Of a stretch of 64,000 nucleotides of DNA, positions 27,529 to 35,708 are shown piece after piece. The stretch's first letter is position 1; every line of letters begins with the position of its first letter. The notes under the pieces were generated by a model. The model saw only the letters and a list, made by a program, of their open reading frames with translations. It was not told the origin of the DNA and ran no database searches. Source of the DNA: Herbaspirillum sp. 3R11 (GTDB lineage: Bacteria; Pseudomonadota; Gammaproteobacteria; Burkholderiales; Burkholderiaceae_D); the NCBI RefSeq assembly GCF_004563925.1, contig NZ_SPNJ01000001.1, forward strand, positions 558,001-622,000. Reading direction: 5' to 3'. The position numbers and the translations under genes are program-made.

Positions 27529-29194
27529 GACCAGCTTTGATCGGGGTTGCATAGACGAAGTCCTTGAACGGCGTGACGCCGACGCGGCGCACGGTGTCGA
27601 TGAAGCGTTCGTCTTCGATGCGTTGTTTGACATAGACCTGCAGCAGGCGGTCGATCACGGTCGGCATCTGATGCGCCGAGAACGATGGGCCGATGATCTT
27701 GCCGATGCTGGAGGTGTTGCCCTGGGCGCCGCCCAGCGACACCTGGTACCACTCGGCGCCGTCCTTGTCGACGCCCAGGATGCCAATGTTGCCGACGTGA
27801 TGGTGGCCGCAGGCGTTGATGCAACCCGAGATGTTCAGTTCGATGTCGCCGATGTCGTGCTGGAAATCGATGTTGTCAAAGCGTTCCGCGATGGCTTGCG
27901 CGATCGGGATCGACTTGGCGTTGGCCAGCGAGCAGAAGTCGCCGCCGGGGCAGCAGATGATGTCAGTCAGCAGGCCGATGTTCGGCGTCGCCAGACCGTG
28001 CGCCTTGGCTTCTTTCCACAGCGCGTACAGTTCGCTTTGCTTGACGTCGGCCAGCACCAGGTTCTGCTCGTGCGTGACGCGCAGTTCCGAGAAGCTGTAG
28101 CGGTCGGACAGATCGGCCACGAAGTCGAGCTGGTCGGCGGTGATGTCGCCCGGCGGTACGCCGGTCTTCTTCAGCGACAGGATCGCGGCCGCGTAGCCGG
28201 GCACCTTGTGGTCCTTGACGTTGCGCTTGATCCAGTTGGCGAAGCCCTTGTCTTCGGCCTTCAGGCGTTCGTATTCGGCATCAGTTGCCGGCAGGGTTTC
28301 ATACGCAGGCTCGGTGAAGTAGTTCGCCACGCGCTGCAGTTCTTCTTCGGTCAGCGTCGACGGGCCGTCCTTGATGTCCTGCCATTCGGCTTCGACCTGG
28401 CGTGCGAATTCTTCAGGACCGATGGCCTTGACCAGGATCTTGATGCGCGCCTTGTAGATGTTGTCGCGGCGGCCGTACTGGTTGTACACGCGCAGGATCG
28501 CTTCCAGGTAAGACATCGCGTGCTTCCATGGCAGGAAGTCGCGGATCTGGCTGCCGAGGATGGGCGTACGGCCCATGCCGCCGCCGACCAGTACGCGGAA
28601 ACCGACTTCGCCGGCCTCGTTCTTGATCACGTGCAGGCCGATGTCATGCACGGCGGTTGCAGCACGGTCCTGCTCGGAACCGCTGATGGCGATCTTGAAC
28701 TTGCGCGGCAGGTAGGCGAACTCGGGGTGGAAGGTGCTCCACTCGCGGATCAGTTCGGCGTAGGGACGCGGATCGACGATCTCGTCGGCGGCGACGCCGG
28801 CCAGTTCGTCCGAAGTGGTGTTGCGGATGCAGTTGCCGGAAGTCTGGATGGCGTGCATTTCGACCGTGGCGAGTTCAGCCAGGATGTCCGGCGACTCTTC
28901 CAGCTTGATCCAGTTGAACTGGATGTTCTGGCGTGTGGTGAAGTGACCGTAGCCGCGATCGTATTTGCGCGCGATGTGGGCAAACATGCGGACCTGGCGC
29001 GATGCCAACAGACCGTAAGGAACAGCGATGCGCAGCATGTACGCATGGCGTTGCAGGTACAGGCCGTTCTGCAGGCGCAGGATGCGGAATTCGTCCTCGA
29101 TCAGTTCATCGGAAAGGCGGCGGCGGACCTGGTCACGGTACTGGGCAACGCGCTCTTTGACGATCAGGTGATCGTATTGGTCATAACGGTACAT
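27500..29194 (-). CDS. cysI: Sulfite reductase (siroheme/4Fe-4S hemoprotein) CysI
   Basis: Six-electron reduction of sulfite to sulfide. The 564-residue protein shows the duplicated ferredoxin-like/siroheme fold of the NirA/CysI family. The siroheme-cluster ligands are in CCPGGDFC and GCINACGHHH near the C-terminus, and the N-terminal GHFTTRQNIQFNWI is typical. No flavoprotein CysJ is encoded nearby, so electrons probably come from ferredoxin or another donor, possibly helped by the DUF934 partner. Confidence 0.93.
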   Translation of the reverse strand: MYRYDQYDHLIVKERVAQYRDQVRRRLSDELIEDEFRILRLQNGLYLQRHAYMLRIAVPYGLLASRQVRMFAHIARKYDRGYGHFTTRQNIQFNWIKLEESPDILAELATVEMHAIQTSGNCIRNTTSDELAGVAADEIVDPRPYAELIREWSTFHPEFAYLPRKFKIAISGSEQDRAATAVHDIGLHVIKNEAGEVGFRVLVGGGMGRTPILGSQIRDFLPWKHAMSYLEAILRVYNQYGRRDNIYKARIKILVKAIGPEEFARQVEAEWQDIKDGPSTLTEEELQRVANYFTEPAYETLPATDAEYERLKAEDKGFANWIKRNVKDHKVPGYAAAILSLKKTGVPPGDITADQLDFVADLSDRYSFSELRVTHEQNLVLADVKQSELYALWKEAKAHGLATPNIGLLTDIICCPGGDFCSLANAKSIPIAQAIAERFDNIDFQHDIGDIELNISGCINACGHHHVGNIGILGVDKDGAEWYQVSLGGAQGNTSSIGKIIGPSFSAHQMPTVIDRLLQVYVKQRIEDERFIDTVRRVGVTPFKDFVYATPIKAGHVTGEDVCA

Positions 29195-29260
29195 CTTGTC
29201 ATCCCTGTTAACGTCTTGCAGAAGTCTTTCATGGAGACTTCATGTGATAAAAAAAACAGC

Positions 29261-30034
29261 CTACCAAATCAGCTTCAAGGCAACGCTCGTCAGCGTAATC
29301 GCCAGCAGGCCACGCAAAAATTTCTCCGGCACCGCACGCGCGGCGAGGGAGCCGATGGTGATGCCCGGCACCGAACCCAGCAGCAACGCGCCGAGCAGGT
29401 TCCAGTCGATCGAACCCAGCCACCAGTGACCGAATGCCGCAATCGCCGTCAACGGCACCGCATACGCGATGTCGGTGCCGGCTATTTCAGCAGGCGACAG
29501 ACGCGGATACAGCAGCACCAGCAAGGTGGCGCCGACCGCGCCGGCGCCGATCGAAGAGATCGTCACCAGCGTACCAAGCACGGCGCCTGCCAGGATGGTT
29601 GCCCGGGACAGCTCGAGGCCTTGCAACTGGCGCTCGGGATGGGCATTCAACCAAGCCTGAAGTTTACTCTTAAACAGCAAAGCGATCACCGTGAGGAAAA
29701 CGGAGATAGCGATGGAATAACGGATGACGAGGCTCATGCCGTCGCTGACCGCGCCGAAATGCTTCAACAGCAGCGTGGTGACGACCGCAGCGGGCAGGGC
29801 GCCGTAGGACAGGCGGCGTACGATGTCCCAGCGCACGGTGCCCTTGAAACGGTGCGCGAACGTACCGGCCGTCTTCGTCGCCGAAGCAAAGGCCAAGTCG
29901 GTGCCGACCGCCACGCTGGGGTGGATGCCGAACAGCAGCGTCAGTAAGGGAGTCATCAGCGAGCCACCGCCGACACCGGTCAATCCGACCAGCACACCGA
30001 CAGCAAATCCGCTGACTACATAAGAAACAGTCAT
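29261..30034 (-). CDS. TauE/SafE family sulfite/sulfate permease
   Basis: A 257-residue membrane protein with about seven or eight hydrophobic segments. The first helix pair carries GFAVGVLVGLTGVGGGSLMTP, and the second half repeats the fold (ISSIGAGAVGATLLVLLYP), as in TauE/SafE/CysZ-like exporters. Its place as first gene before cysI, in a divergent pair with cysB, supports transport of a sulfur oxyanion or sulfonate; direction is not clear from sequence. A small hairpin (29221-29241) lies in the 66-bp gap to cysI. Confidence 0.85.
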   Translation of the reverse strand: MTVSYVVSGFAVGVLVGLTGVGGGSLMTPLLTLLFGIHPSVAVGTDLAFASATKTAGTFAHRFKGTVRWDIVRRLSYGALPAAVVTTLLLKHFGAVSDGMSLVIRYSIAISVFLTVIALLFKSKLQAWLNAHPERQLQGLELSRATILAGAVLGTLVTISSIGAGAVGATLLVLLYPRLSPAEIAGTDIAYAVPLTAIAAFGHWWLGSIDWNLLGALLLGSVPGITIGSLAARAVPEKFLRGLLAITLTSVALKLIW

Positions 30035-30107
30035 AACACCTCGTCTATAACAGGTCGAATCGTAATAAACTTAGCCTTCAAACCAAACTACATACTATTT
30101 ATTTGCT

Positions 30108-30128
30108 TATATGCACATTCGGCATATA
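30108..30128. promoter_or_regulatory. 21-bp palindrome in the TauE-cysB divergent region
   Basis: TATATGC (30108-30114) and GCATATA (30122-30128) form a perfect dyad with a seven-base centre. It lies 35 bp before the cysB start and could be a CysB site for autoregulation and for activation of the sulfur operon. The gap is AT-rich compared with its surroundings. Confidence 0.5.
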
Positions 30129-30163
30129 CAAATTCATTTGCTGAGCATATCGAAGGACAAGCC

Positions 30164-31105
30164 ATGAATCTGCATCAATTCCGCTTCGTCAGGGAAGCGG
30201 TCAGGCAAAACTACAATCTGACCGAAGCCGCCAAAGCGTTGTTCACCTCGCAACCCGGCGTCTCGAAAGCGATCATCGAGCTGGAAGAAGAACTCGGCGT
30301 CGACATCTTCACCCGTCACGGCAAGCGCATCCGCGGCCTCACAGAGCCGGGCCGCGCGGTATTGCGTTCGGTCGAGCTGATCATGCAGGAAGTCGACGGC
30401 CTCAAGCGTATCGGCAAGGAATTCGCCGCCCACGACAGCGGAAGCTTCACTATCGCCACCACCCACACCCAGGCGCGCTATTCGCTGCCGAAGGTGGTGC
30501 AGGCGTTCACGCAAAAATACCCCAAGGTCAGGTTGTCATTGCTGCAAGGCAATCCCAAACAGATTACCGAGATGGTGCGCAACGACCAGGCCGACATCGC
30601 CATCGCCACCGAAGCGCTGGCCTCGGGCGAGGGACTTGTCTCTTTGCCATGTTATCAATGGGAGCACGTGGTGGTGGTGCCGCCCGACCATCCCTTGCTG
30701 AAATCGAAGAACCTGTCGCTGGAAGAAATCGCCGGCTATCCGCTGATCACCTACGACGCCGCCTTCAGCGGCCGCAGCAAGATCGACCACGCGTTCTCGC
30801 TACGCGACCTGAAACCGGACATCGTGCTCGAAGCCATCGACGCCGACGTCATCAAGACTTACGTCGAGCTGGGCATGGGCGTGGGCATCATCGCCGGCAT
30901 GGCCTTCGACGCCGAGCGCGATCGCGGTCTGCGCTCCCTGCCGGCCGGACACCTGTTCGGCACCAATGTCTCGCGCGTAGCGCTCAAGCAGGGCGCTTAT
31001 CTGCGCAGCTATGTCTATACCTTCATCGAATTGCTGGCGCCGACGCTCAACCGCAAGTTGATCGGCCAGGTCATGGAAGGCGAGAAGGACATGTACGAAC
31101 TCTGA
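30164..31105 (+). CDS. cysB: CysB-type LysR regulator of sulfur assimilation
   Basis: A 313-residue LysR-family regulator. The N-terminal winged helix (about 1-60) has the CysB/Cbl start MNLHQFRFVREAVRQNYNLT and the SQPGVSKAIIELEEELG recognition part. The effector domain contains TTHTQARY and LLQGNPKQI, residues that in CysB bind sulfate, thiosulfate or acetylserine. It is divergent from the sulfate assimilation genes, with a palindrome between them, the classic arrangement for a direct activator. Confidence 0.94.
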   Translation: MNLHQFRFVREAVRQNYNLTEAAKALFTSQPGVSKAIIELEEELGVDIFTRHGKRIRGLTEPGRAVLRSVELIMQEVDGLKRIGKEFAAHDSGSFTIATTHTQARYSLPKVVQAFTQKYPKVRLSLLQGNPKQITEMVRNDQADIAIATEALASGEGLVSLPCYQWEHVVVVPPDHPLLKSKNLSLEEIAGYPLITYDAAFSGRSKIDHAFSLRDLKPDIVLEAIDADVIKTYVELGMGVGIIAGMAFDAERDRGLRSLPAGHLFGTNVSRVALKQGAYLRSYVYTFIELLAPTLNRKLIGQVMEGEKDMYEL

Positions 31106-31148
31106 GTTGCCTGCGGGCAGCCGGATCAACGATGGGAACTGAAACGCG

Positions 31149-32474
31149 ATGATGTCTATGCTTGCCGGCCTGCATGGCCATACTCTCCGCCGGGCGCGCC
31201 GGCTGTGGATGCAATACGGGATTCTGTGGCTGGGCGCGGTGCTGGTCGGCCTGGTGGCGGTGATGTATGCCTGGCTGATCGATTTCGGCTTCGAAATGTT
31301 CAGCGCCATGCGGCGCGATCACATCTGGCTGCCGCTGGTCCTGACGCCGGCCATGAGCGCCTTGTGCGTGTGGCTGACACGTCGTTTCTTCCCGGGCGCC
31401 GAGGGCAGCGGGATTCCGCAGGTGATTGCCTCGCTGGCGGAGGAGAATGATCGCGGAACGCCGCGTCCCTCCCGTGCGCCTGCGTTGCTGACGCTGAAGA
31501 TCCTGGCCGGCAAGATCGGTATCTCTTTTCTGGGTATTTTGGGCGGCTTCACTATCGGCCGCGAGGGACCGACGGTGCACGTCGGCGCGGCGCTGATGTA
31601 CAACATGCGTCGCTTCTATCCGCGTCCCAGCGCCATCCTGGAACGACGCCTGATCCTGGCCGGCGCCGCTGCAGGCTTGTCGGCCGCTTTCAATACGCCG
31701 CTGGCCGGCATCGTGTTCGCGATTGAAGAGCTGTCGCGCAGCTTCGAGCAGCGCGCCAGCGGCATCGTCATCACGACCATCATCTTCGCCGGTATCGTCG
31801 CACTCGGCCTGAACGGCAACTACACCTATTTCGGCACCATCAATGCCGGCAATGACAGCGCGCGCGAATTGATCGTCGCGGTCATCGTCAGCGGCATCCT
31901 GATGGGCGTGGCCGGCGGCATCTTTTGCTGGCTGTTGCTCAATACGCACAAGTGGATTCCGGCGCCGCTGCGCGCCTTGCGTGCAGAGCGTCCGGTGGTG
32001 TTCGGCGCCGTGTGCGGTCTGATCGTCGCGATCGTCGGTTTGTGTGCAGGCGGCATGACCTTCGGCAGCGGCTATGCCGAAGCCAAGGGTTTGCTGAGCG
32101 GCCAGACACAGTTGTCAGCGTGGTATCCGCTGGCCAAGATGGCCTCGATGGTGGGGTCTTACCTGCCGGGGATTCCGGGCGGCATCTTTGCACCGTCTCT
32201 GTCGATCGGCGCCGGCTTCGGCAATCTGCTGCACATGGTGTTCGAGCATACCTCGCTGTCGATGCTGATCGCGCTGGCGATGGTGGGCTACCTGGCGGCG
32301 GTGACGCAATCGCCGATCACCGCCTTCGTGATTGTCATGGAAATGATCAACGGCCATGCGCTGGTGATTTCATTGATGGCGACAGCCTTGCTGGCCAGTC
32401 GCGTCTCGCGCTTCTTTGCGCCGCCGCTGTATGAGGCATTGTCGGAGCGCTACGCACACGCCAGCGCCAAGTGA
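31149..32474 (+). CDS. ClC-family chloride transporter
   Basis: A 441-residue polytopic membrane protein of the ClC family. Selectivity motifs are present: GSGIPQ, GREGPTVH with the gating Glu, GIPGGIFAPSLSIGAGFG, and the C-terminal Tyr in PPLYEAL. The VFAIEELSR segment keeps an acidic residue near the internal proton-glutamate position, so it is more likely a Cl-/H+ exchanger than a channel, or a fluoride/other anion variant. The gene is single, with a terminator after it. Confidence 0.92.
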   Translation: MMSMLAGLHGHTLRRARRLWMQYGILWLGAVLVGLVAVMYAWLIDFGFEMFSAMRRDHIWLPLVLTPAMSALCVWLTRRFFPGAEGSGIPQVIASLAEENDRGTPRPSRAPALLTLKILAGKIGISFLGILGGFTIGREGPTVHVGAALMYNMRRFYPRPSAILERRLILAGAAAGLSAAFNTPLAGIVFAIEELSRSFEQRASGIVITTIIFAGIVALGLNGNYTYFGTINAGNDSARELIVAVIVSGILMGVAGGIFCWLLLNTHKWIPAPLRALRAERPVVFGAVCGLIVAIVGLCAGGMTFGSGYAEAKGLLSGQTQLSAWYPLAKMASMVGSYLPGIPGGIFAPSLSIGAGFGNLLHMVFEHTSLSMLIALAMVGYLAAVTQSPITAFVIVMEMINGHALVISLMATALLASRVSRFFAPPLYEALSERYAHASAK

Positions 32475-32502
32475 CGCGTTGAGACGGATTCGCTCAGGTC
32501 AT

Positions 32503-32540
32503 AAAAAAAGCTGAGCCCGGCAACGGGCTCAGCTTTTTTC
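32503..32540. terminator. Bidirectional terminator between the ClC gene and cheA
   Basis: A 16-bp perfect stem (AAAAAAGCTGAGCCCG with its complement) and a four-base GCAA loop. The A- and T-runs form part of the stem and serve both convergent genes. Confidence 0.9.
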
Positions 32541-32560
32541 GATGGGACTTGAAGCGTTGC

Positions 32561-34456
32561 TTAAACTTGCGCCACGGCCTTGGCAGCGGAACGGCAGCCT
32601 TCCAGCAAGAACGAGAGGCCGACCACCAGCACCAGTTCACCCTCGGCAGAGCGTGCGGTACCGGTAATGCCATTGGTCTGGATCGCGGTCAACGGTTTGA
32701 TCACCAGGTCGGCAGTGCCTTCCACGGCGCCGACGCTGAGGATGTACGGATGCGGCACCGCCATCACGATACCGACACGTTCATTGCCCGGTTCATAGCC
32801 AAGGACACCGGCCAGCGAATGCACCGGCAATGGACGACCCTGATCGCGCAACACCGGTGCACCACCGACTTCATCGAATTCGGCCGGCAATTCCACCACG
32901 CGTTCCACCACTGCCATCGGCAAGGCCAATGCCGCACCGGCGGTACGCACCAGCATGGTCGGGATGATCGACAATTCGATCGGCAGACGGATCGAGAAGC
33001 GCGTGCCGACGCCCAGTGTCGAGTCGATGCGGATGGTGCCGCGGTGTTTTTCCACCGCCGTCTTCACCACGTCCATGCCGACGCCGCGGCCGGACACGCT
33101 GGACGCCACTTCCTTGGTCGAGAAGCCGGGCAGGAACACCAGTTGCAGCGCTTCGTCGTGACTTTGCGCTTCGTGTTCGCCGATGAGACCCTTGCCGATC
33201 GCCTTCTTGCGCAGGAAATCGGGATCCATGCCCTTGCCGTCGTCGAAGATTTCAATCATGACGCTACTGGCTTCCTGCCACGCCTTGAGCGAAATGGTTG
33301 CCTTGTTCGGCTTGCCGGCAGCGCCGCGATCGGTTTCGATACCGTGATCGAGCGAGTTGCGCAGCATGTGGACCAGCGGATCGTACAGGCTGTCCACGAC
33401 CACACGGTCGACTTCGGTTTCCGCACCCGAGATCGCCAGGTCGACGTCCTTGCCCAGATCCTTGGCCAGTTCGCGCACCAGGCGCGGGAATTTCTGGAAC
33501 AGGCGGCCGACCGGCTGCATGCGCGTCGACAGCGTGGCGCGTTGCAGTTCGCTGGAGTAGCGCGACGCGCGGCCGAGGGTTTCGGCCAGCGTCGACATCA
33601 GCGAAGCGGCGGTGCCTTCGAACTTGAACTGTTGCAATTTTTCCAGCAGCACGGCGGCCTGGTTGGCGGCCTGCACCGATTCGCCGGCCACTTCCAGCAG
33701 CGCGTCGAGCTTGCCGGCATCGATACGGATGCTTTCTTCCTTGGCGTTGCCGGGCTGGTTGTCGGTCGCGCGACGTGCTTGTACGGGGGCAGCGGCCGGC
33801 TTTGGCGTCGGCGTCGAAGAAGGCAGCGACTTCGGATGGCCGGAGCTGCTTTCCGCTTCCGCAGGCGCAGCTTCGACGGCCGCAGCAGCAACCGGCGCAA
33901 CTTCGCCGGTACCGCCGGAAACGGCCTGGTACAAGGCATTCCAGTCGAGCGAGCCGTCAGCGCCGAGCACGCTGGCGCCGCCGTTGGCGGAAGGAGTCGA
34001 GGCGGCAGCCGGAGCACTCGCAGCAGCAGCAGGGGCGGCAGGCGCAGCAGCGGCAGCCGGAGCGGCCGCGTTGCCTTCAATGGCTTGCGTCAGAATGTCT
34101 TCAAGGTCCTGCGGCATCGACGCCAGGCTGGCCGGATCGGCGCCGTTGGCCAGCTCATTGAGCTGGTCGGCGACGAAGCCGCTGGCTTGCAGCGCCGCTT
34201 CGATCGCCAGCGGCGTGACCGAGGCCTTGCCGGTGCGCAATGCGTCGAACAGGTTTTCCGTCAAGTGACAGGCCGATACCATGGCCGGCAAATTGACGAA
34301 ACCCGCGCCGCCCTTGATGGTGTGGAAGGCGCGGAAAACCGCGTTCAGAATTTCCAGATCGTCAGGATGTCGTTCAAGAGTCAGCAGATGCTCTTCAACG
34401 TTAGTCGCGAGGTCTAATGCCTCGACGACAAAATCCTTGAGCATTTCGTCATCCAT
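32561..34456 (-). CDS. cheA: Chemotaxis-type histidine kinase CheA
   Basis: A 631-residue kinase. The HPt domain has the phosphorylated His45 in AFHTIKGGAGF. A long Ala/Pro-rich linker (about 130-235) takes the place where a classical P2 CheY-binding domain would be. Then follow the dimerisation helix pair, the ATPase domain (N-box HMLRNSLDHGIE, G-boxes DDGKGMD and GRGVGMD) and a CheW-like regulatory domain (about 500-631). Its start overlaps the cheZ stop by one base. No receptor, CheW or CheY gene is adjacent. Confidence 0.92.
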   Translation of the reverse strand: MDDEMLKDFVVEALDLATNVEEHLLTLERHPDDLEILNAVFRAFHTIKGGAGFVNLPAMVSACHLTENLFDALRTGKASVTPLAIEAALQASGFVADQLNELANGADPASLASMPQDLEDILTQAIEGNAAAPAAAAAPAAPAAAASAPAAASTPSANGGASVLGADGSLDWNALYQAVSGGTGEVAPVAAAAVEAAPAEAESSSGHPKSLPSSTPTPKPAAAPVQARRATDNQPGNAKEESIRIDAGKLDALLEVAGESVQAANQAAVLLEKLQQFKFEGTAASLMSTLAETLGRASRYSSELQRATLSTRMQPVGRLFQKFPRLVRELAKDLGKDVDLAISGAETEVDRVVVDSLYDPLVHMLRNSLDHGIETDRGAAGKPNKATISLKAWQEASSVMIEIFDDGKGMDPDFLRKKAIGKGLIGEHEAQSHDEALQLVFLPGFSTKEVASSVSGRGVGMDVVKTAVEKHRGTIRIDSTLGVGTRFSIRLPIELSIIPTMLVRTAGAALALPMAVVERVVELPAEFDEVGGAPVLRDQGRPLPVHSLAGVLGYEPGNERVGIVMAVPHPYILSVGAVEGTADLVIKPLTAIQTNGITGTARSAEGELVLVVGLSFLLEGCRSAAKAVAQV

Positions 34457-35172
34457 TAGAACCCCAGGTTAGCGAGTAAGTCATCCACATCATTTTGCTC
34501 CATGGCGGAGCCGGGAGCGGAGGGCCCGTTGAGCAGTTCTACCGGTTTTTCTATGGCAGCCTTGACTTCCGGCGGCGCGTTGTCGCGCAGCAGCTGCGCC
34601 AGTTCGCGTTCCGCCACGGCGGTGATGCTGACGATCTTCTTGATCAGTTGGCCCGTGATGTCCTGGAAGTCCTGTGCCATCATGATTTCGAGCATGCGGG
34701 CCTTTTCGACCTCGGTGGCTTCGATGACGGCGGAAGAGAATTTCTTGGAATCGTTGGCCAGGTTCTTGAATTCGTCGATGGTCATCTGGCCGGCGAACAG
34801 GCGTGCCCAGCGGTCATCGATGTCCTTGGCCTTGCTGGCGAGAGCATCCTGGGCCGGCATGCCGGCGTCGATCGAATTGAGCACCTTGTTGGCAGCTTGT
34901 TCGGTCAGCGTGGCGACGTGCTCCAGGCGGCCCTGGGCATCGCCGATCTGCGACGCGACATCGGACAGCGAACGGTCGTAGCCGAGTTCGCGCATGGAGT
35001 CGTGCAACAGGCGAACGATGCCGCCCAGACGTTCATACATGGGCTTGTCGGTCTGGTCTTCGAGCGGTTCTTCTGCTGCGGCCGGTGCCGCTGGCGCTGC
35101 TGCTGCCGAAGCCGGCAGGCTCTGCGCCGAAATCTCATCGAATAGTGCCTCTAAATCAACGTCGTCACTCAT
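34456..35172 (-). CDS. cheZ: Protein phosphatase CheZ
   Basis: Dephosphorylates CheY-P at the chemoreceptor array. It has 238 residues, largely helical, with the catalytic pattern QDFQDITGQLIKK: Asp171 and Gln175 correspond to the Asp143/Gln147 pair of E. coli. The C-terminal DVDDLLANLGF resembles the CheY-binding tail. Start ATG 35172 is chosen over 35193, which adds only six residues. It is translationally coupled to cheA, which is unusual, since cheZ normally follows cheY. A sigma-28-like promoter lies upstream. Confidence 0.9.
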   Translation of the reverse strand: MSDDVDLEALFDEISAQSLPASAAAAPAAPAAAEEPLEDQTDKPMYERLGGIVRLLHDSMRELGYDRSLSDVASQIGDAQGRLEHVATLTEQAANKVLNSIDAGMPAQDALASKAKDIDDRWARLFAGQMTIDEFKNLANDSKKFSSAVIEATEVEKARMLEIMMAQDFQDITGQLIKKIVSITAVAERELAQLLRDNAPPEVKAAIEKPVELLNGPSAPGSAMEQNDVDDLLANLGF

Positions 35173-35329
35173 GATCTTGGTATCTCCATACAAATTTGAT
35201 GCGTTATTTGCTTCCGCCGCGAGGCAGGTAATCTGTCACAACTGAATTACATGGTTCGACGAGATGGTTCGGTGATAGGAAGCTCCTGTTGCTGTAAGTG
35301 CGCGGCAGCGGCCGCCGGATATCCATTGC

Positions 35330-35356
35330 ATATCGGCAATAAATAAAAAATCTGTA
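35330..35356 (-). promoter_or_regulatory. Sigma-28 (FliA)-type promoter of cheZ-cheA
   Basis: On the minus strand TACAGATT is followed after 11 bases by GCCGATAT. This matches the flagellar sigma-28 consensus (TAAAGTTT, N11, GCCGATAA) at 6 of 8 and 7 of 8 positions with exact spacing. It lies about 160 bp before cheZ and would put the pair in the motility regulon. Confidence 0.6.
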
Positions 35357-35563
35357 GAGAGCTTGCCCCTGTTTTTGCCCGATCCCCCGGAGAGTGCCCC
35401 GGTAGGGACGGACTTCCGCTATTTGTTGAATGGATTATAAGTCCCTGTCAAGCGGCTCCATCGGCTAAAAAGCGATGAAAATTCCCCATTTAAATGGCGT
35501 TATGGCGATCCTGTTGATCTTCGGGCAATCATAATGCAAGCCCGCTCCATTTGTCACGGGTGA
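35357..35563. other. Gene-free stretch before the btuB promoter
   Basis: No open frame with a ribosome site is convincing here. The sequence is of ordinary composition and contains no clear repeat or RNA gene. Together with 35173-35329, the probable cheZ leader, it is the larger part of the 536-bp space between cheZ and btuB. Confidence 0.5.
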
Positions 35564-35592
35564 TTGCCGCCTGTGGCGTTGGCGCATACAAT
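35564..35592 (+). promoter_or_regulatory. Sigma-70 promoter of btuB
   Basis: TTGCCG (35564-35569) and TACAAT (35587-35592) are 17 bp apart. The start of transcription should lie near 35599, giving a leader of about 110 nt before the btuB ATG. Confidence 0.55.
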
Positions 35593-35598
35593 TGCGCC

Positions 35599-35708
35599 CT
35601 TTTTGGTGCTCGCCGGCATGTTCGTGCCGGCACTCAGGGGAAAGCCCGGCTTTCCATTTCAATCCGGCTCGCGGGTAGGCAGGCACGGAAACCACTGCAA
35701 AACGAACG
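35599..35708 (+). promoter_or_regulatory. Cobalamin-riboswitch-like btuB leader, apparently shortened
   Basis: The leader holds a hairpin (GCCGGCA/TGCCGGC), then TCAGGGGAAAGCCCGG and AATCCGG, which resemble the 5' half of betaproteobacterial cobalamin riboswitches, and near its end AAACCACTG, which resembles the conserved core segment GCCACTG. The GCCCCCGCAAC segment and the 3' B12 box (CAGGAGACC-type) are not seen before the ATG. It may be a reduced variant, a decayed copy or a chance likeness. An Infernal search with the cobalamin models would decide. Confidence 0.4.

Noticed and set aside
32549-34417. A 622-codon plus-strand open frame over cheA
   Set aside because: Antisense to cheA, low-complexity His/Arg/Gly composition, no domain.
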